DNA from: an uncultured Bacteroidota bacterium
GTDB taxonomy: Bacteria; Bacteroidota; Rhodothermia; Rhodothermales; UBA10348
Reading direction: 5' to 3'
NCBI GenBank assembly: GCA_937893205.1
Contig: CALBJU010000347.1
Location: forward strand, 1-8,226
Length of the DNA: 8,226 bases
Position 1 is the stretch's first letter. The number at the start of each line of letters is the position of its first letter. Below, in pieces: positions 7,030 through 8,226 of the stretch. The position numbers and the translations under genes were made by a program. The notes below the pieces were generated by a model. That model saw only the letters and a list, made by a program, of their open reading frames with translations. It made no database searches and was not told where the DNA came from.

Positions 7030-7611
7030 CTATTCAAGAGTAGACAGGGCGAATTCAGCGATAGCATATGGATCGTGATTCACCATTTTAACTTTGGAAG
7101 CCGTCAACAATCCTGCTTTTACCGAGATGAGATAGTTGGCCAAATCTCCAGCTGCGGTATCTGTCCTGATTTCCCCGATTTTCTGTCCTGATTTGATGGT
7201 CGAAATCAACTTATCCCGCATACTCTCCATGAACGTGGCGATCAGTTCCCTGATTTCTTCATCGTGTGGACCCAACTCGACGATGCTGTTGATCATGAAA
7301 CAGCCTTTGACCTGATCGCCACAGGCACATTGCCTCAGACTCATGTTCATGAACATCCCCACTGCTTCCCGCGGAGAGGAAGCTCCCTCCATCATCTGCA
7401 CTGCTGCCTCGCGGCCCTGATCCATGTAGGCTTTCAGAGACAGGTAAAACAGATTATGTTTGTCGCCGAAAGCCTTGTAAATACTCCCTTTATGAAGCTG
7501 CATTGCCCCCATCAGATCAGTCATGGAGGTCGCTTCATATCCCTTGAGCCAGAAAACGCGCATGGCTTCCAACAACACTTCTTTTTCGTCGAATTCTCTT
7601 GGCCGTCCCAT
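7030..7611 (-). CDS. TetR/AcrR-family transcriptional repressor
   Basis: A 193-residue protein starting at ATG 7611 with MGRPREFDEK, the classic opening of this family. The helix-turn-helix spans about residues 26-46 (ATSMTDLMGAMQLHKGSIYKAFGDK), where SIYKAFGDK is the recognition-helix end plus family hallmark. Residues ~75-193 form the all-helical ligand-binding and dimerisation domain, including KGCFMINSIVELG, common in AcrR-like regulators. Three cysteines, 95, 97 and 104, are close together at the start of that domain. Such proteins usually bind as dimers to dyads near their own gene and an adjacent exporter operon, and release DNA when a small molecule binds. This fits the gene order here, with the exporter remnant next on the same strand and matching dyads at both promoter regions. 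The gene itself appears intact. Confidence 0.92.
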   Translation of the reverse strand: MGRPREFDEKEVLLEAMRVFWLKGYEATSMTDLMGAMQLHKGSIYKAFGDKHNLFYLSLKAYMDQGREAAVQMMEGASSPREAVGMFMNMSLRQCACGDQVKGCFMINSIVELGPHDEEIRELIATFMESMRDKLISTIKSGQKIGEIRTDTAAGDLANYLISVKAGLLTASKVKMVNHDPYAIAEFALSTLE

Positions 7612-7640
7612 GGAATTAGAGGATAATCACTTGTTTTGTG

Positions 7641-7670
7641 GACCGTTTGGTTACTAATTATAACCAATCG
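7641..7670 (-). promoter_or_regulatory. Autoregulatory operator at the tetR-type promoter
   Basis: ACCGTTTGGT (7642-7651) forms the left part of a larger imperfect inverted repeat, CGTTTGGTTA (7644-7653) and TAACCAATCG (7661-7670), with 9 of 10 bases paired around a 7-base A+T centre. The right arm also contains a degenerate copy of the same dyad on the opposite strand. The site lies 30-59 bases upstream of the repressor start and encloses its best -10 element, as expected for self-repression. The dyad is seen directly; the binder is inferred. Confidence 0.65.
7657..7662 (-). promoter_or_regulatory. Candidate -10 box of the tetR-type gene
   Basis: On the minus strand this reads TATAAT, in the context GGTTATAATTAG, about 45 bases upstream of the repressor ATG. 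It sits in the centre of the inverted repeat. No strong -35 is present at 16-18 bases upstream (sequence near TTTTCG/TTTCGA), so the assignment rests on the -10 match and its position. Confidence 0.45.
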
Positions 7671-7710
7671 TTACCTGAATCGAAAATATTGTCCATCTGC
7701 GCTGGAATGA

Positions 7711-8226
7711 TCAGCCGCCCTGGGTCTCATTCAAGAACGATTCGTAGGTCTGGCGCAGACCATCTGAGAGCGACACGGATGGTCTCCAACCGAGCGAGAA
7801 CAGGCGCGAGACATCCACCAGTTTTTTCGGTGTGCCGTCTGGTTTGGATGAGTCGTATTCGATTGGATTCTCACTCCCCACGACCGTCTGAATGAGCTCC
7901 GCCAATTCCTTTATCGACAGATCGGCCCCAACACCAACATTCATCAATCCGTCTGGCGCAGCTTCGAAGAGCGTGGATTCGGGAATCTTCAGTATGTGAA
8001 GCACAGCCTCTGCAAGATCATCCACGTACATGAATTCACGCTTCGGCGAGCCAGTCCCCCACACTGTTACTGGAGTTCGCGTATCCTTTGCCTCGTGAAA
8101 CTTGCGGATTAGAGCTGGCAGCACATGACTCGTTTCGAGATCAAAGTTGTCTCCCGGTCCATACAGGTTCGTGGGCATCAGCGAAATAAAGTCAACTCCG
8201 TGCTGTTTCCGAAGGGCCTGACATAA
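7711..8226 (-). CDS. fcl: GDP-L-fucose synthase, C-terminal part (5' end outside window)
   Basis: The frame is open from the right edge to a stop at 7711; the ATG at 8178 is internal, since upstream codons read LCQALRKQHGVDFISL, matching the family. About 171 C-terminal residues are present of a usual ~310-320. Visible motifs are SLMPTNLYGPGDNFD and ETSHVLPALIRKFHEAK, with the conserved His of SHV (His179 of the E. coli enzyme, by memory), PKREFMYVDDLAEA, and LDVS-like VDVSRL followed by LGW near the end. The enzyme is an NADPH-dependent epimerase-reductase of the extended SDR family. It turns GDP-4-keto-6-deoxymannose into GDP-L-fucose for surface polysaccharide or glycoprotein synthesis in the cytosol. 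The Rossmann fold and the YxxxK motif lie outside the window. The TetR-type gene follows on the same strand after 99 bases with its own promoter, so the two are probably not linked functionally. Confidence 0.93.
   Translation of the reverse strand, partial: LCQALRKQHGVDFISLMPTNLYGPGDNFDLETSHVLPALIRKFHEAKDTRTPVTVWGTGSPKREFMYVDDLAEAVLHILKIPESTLFEAAPDGLMNVGVGADLSIKELAELIQTVVGSENPIEYDSSKPDGTPKKLVDVSRLFSLGWRPSVSLSDGLRQTYESFLNETQGG

Overview
The window has two converging gene blocks. The plus-strand block (1-4321) holds an alpha-ketoglutarate-semialdehyde-type aldehyde dehydrogenase (5' end cut by the window), a TauE/SafE-type permease, a cyclophilin-type peptidyl-prolyl isomerase with a lipoprotein signal, and a secreted kelch-repeat protein. 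The minus-strand block (4330-8226, read right to left) holds the C-terminal part of a GDP-L-fucose synthase, a TetR/AcrR repressor, the wreck of an RND/MMPL-type exporter joined to the tail of an outer-membrane beta-barrel gene, and an MscS-type mechanosensitive channel.

The kelch protein ends in a typical type IX secretion (T9SS) C-terminal sorting domain. Starts mostly lack a good Shine-Dalgarno, and base composition is roughly balanced. Together this suggests the Bacteroidota/Rhodothermota/Balneolota side of the FCB group, perhaps a Rhodothermota-like organism. This is an inference from the T9SS tail and general look, not from a marker gene. There are no RNA genes, insertion sequences or CRISPR arrays that I can see.

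The most interesting part is 5496-7710. A reading frame starting at 6738 encodes the N-terminal third or so of an RND/MMPL permease. It carries two in-frame amber codons (6526-6528 and 6379-6381). It then stops abruptly in its fourth membrane segment near 5836-5843, where it runs out of frame into the last ~115 codons of a beta-barrel protein. The simplest reading is a deletion that fused two genes of one exporter operon, plus two nonsense mutations, all recent enough that the frame is otherwise intact.

The TetR gene just upstream is intact. Three copies of the dyad ACC-K-TTT-GGT lie only in the non-coding DNA on either side of it: one overlaps its own promoter, and two sit between it and the dead exporter. 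This looks like a self-controlled repressor whose regulated pump has been lost.

In the plus block the four genes are closely spaced (17, 42 and about 100 bases) and could be partly co-transcribed, though their functions do not form an obvious pathway. The aldehyde dehydrogenase has its catalytic Cys, Glu and Asn, but a hydrophobic residue where the family has the cofactor-binding lysine.
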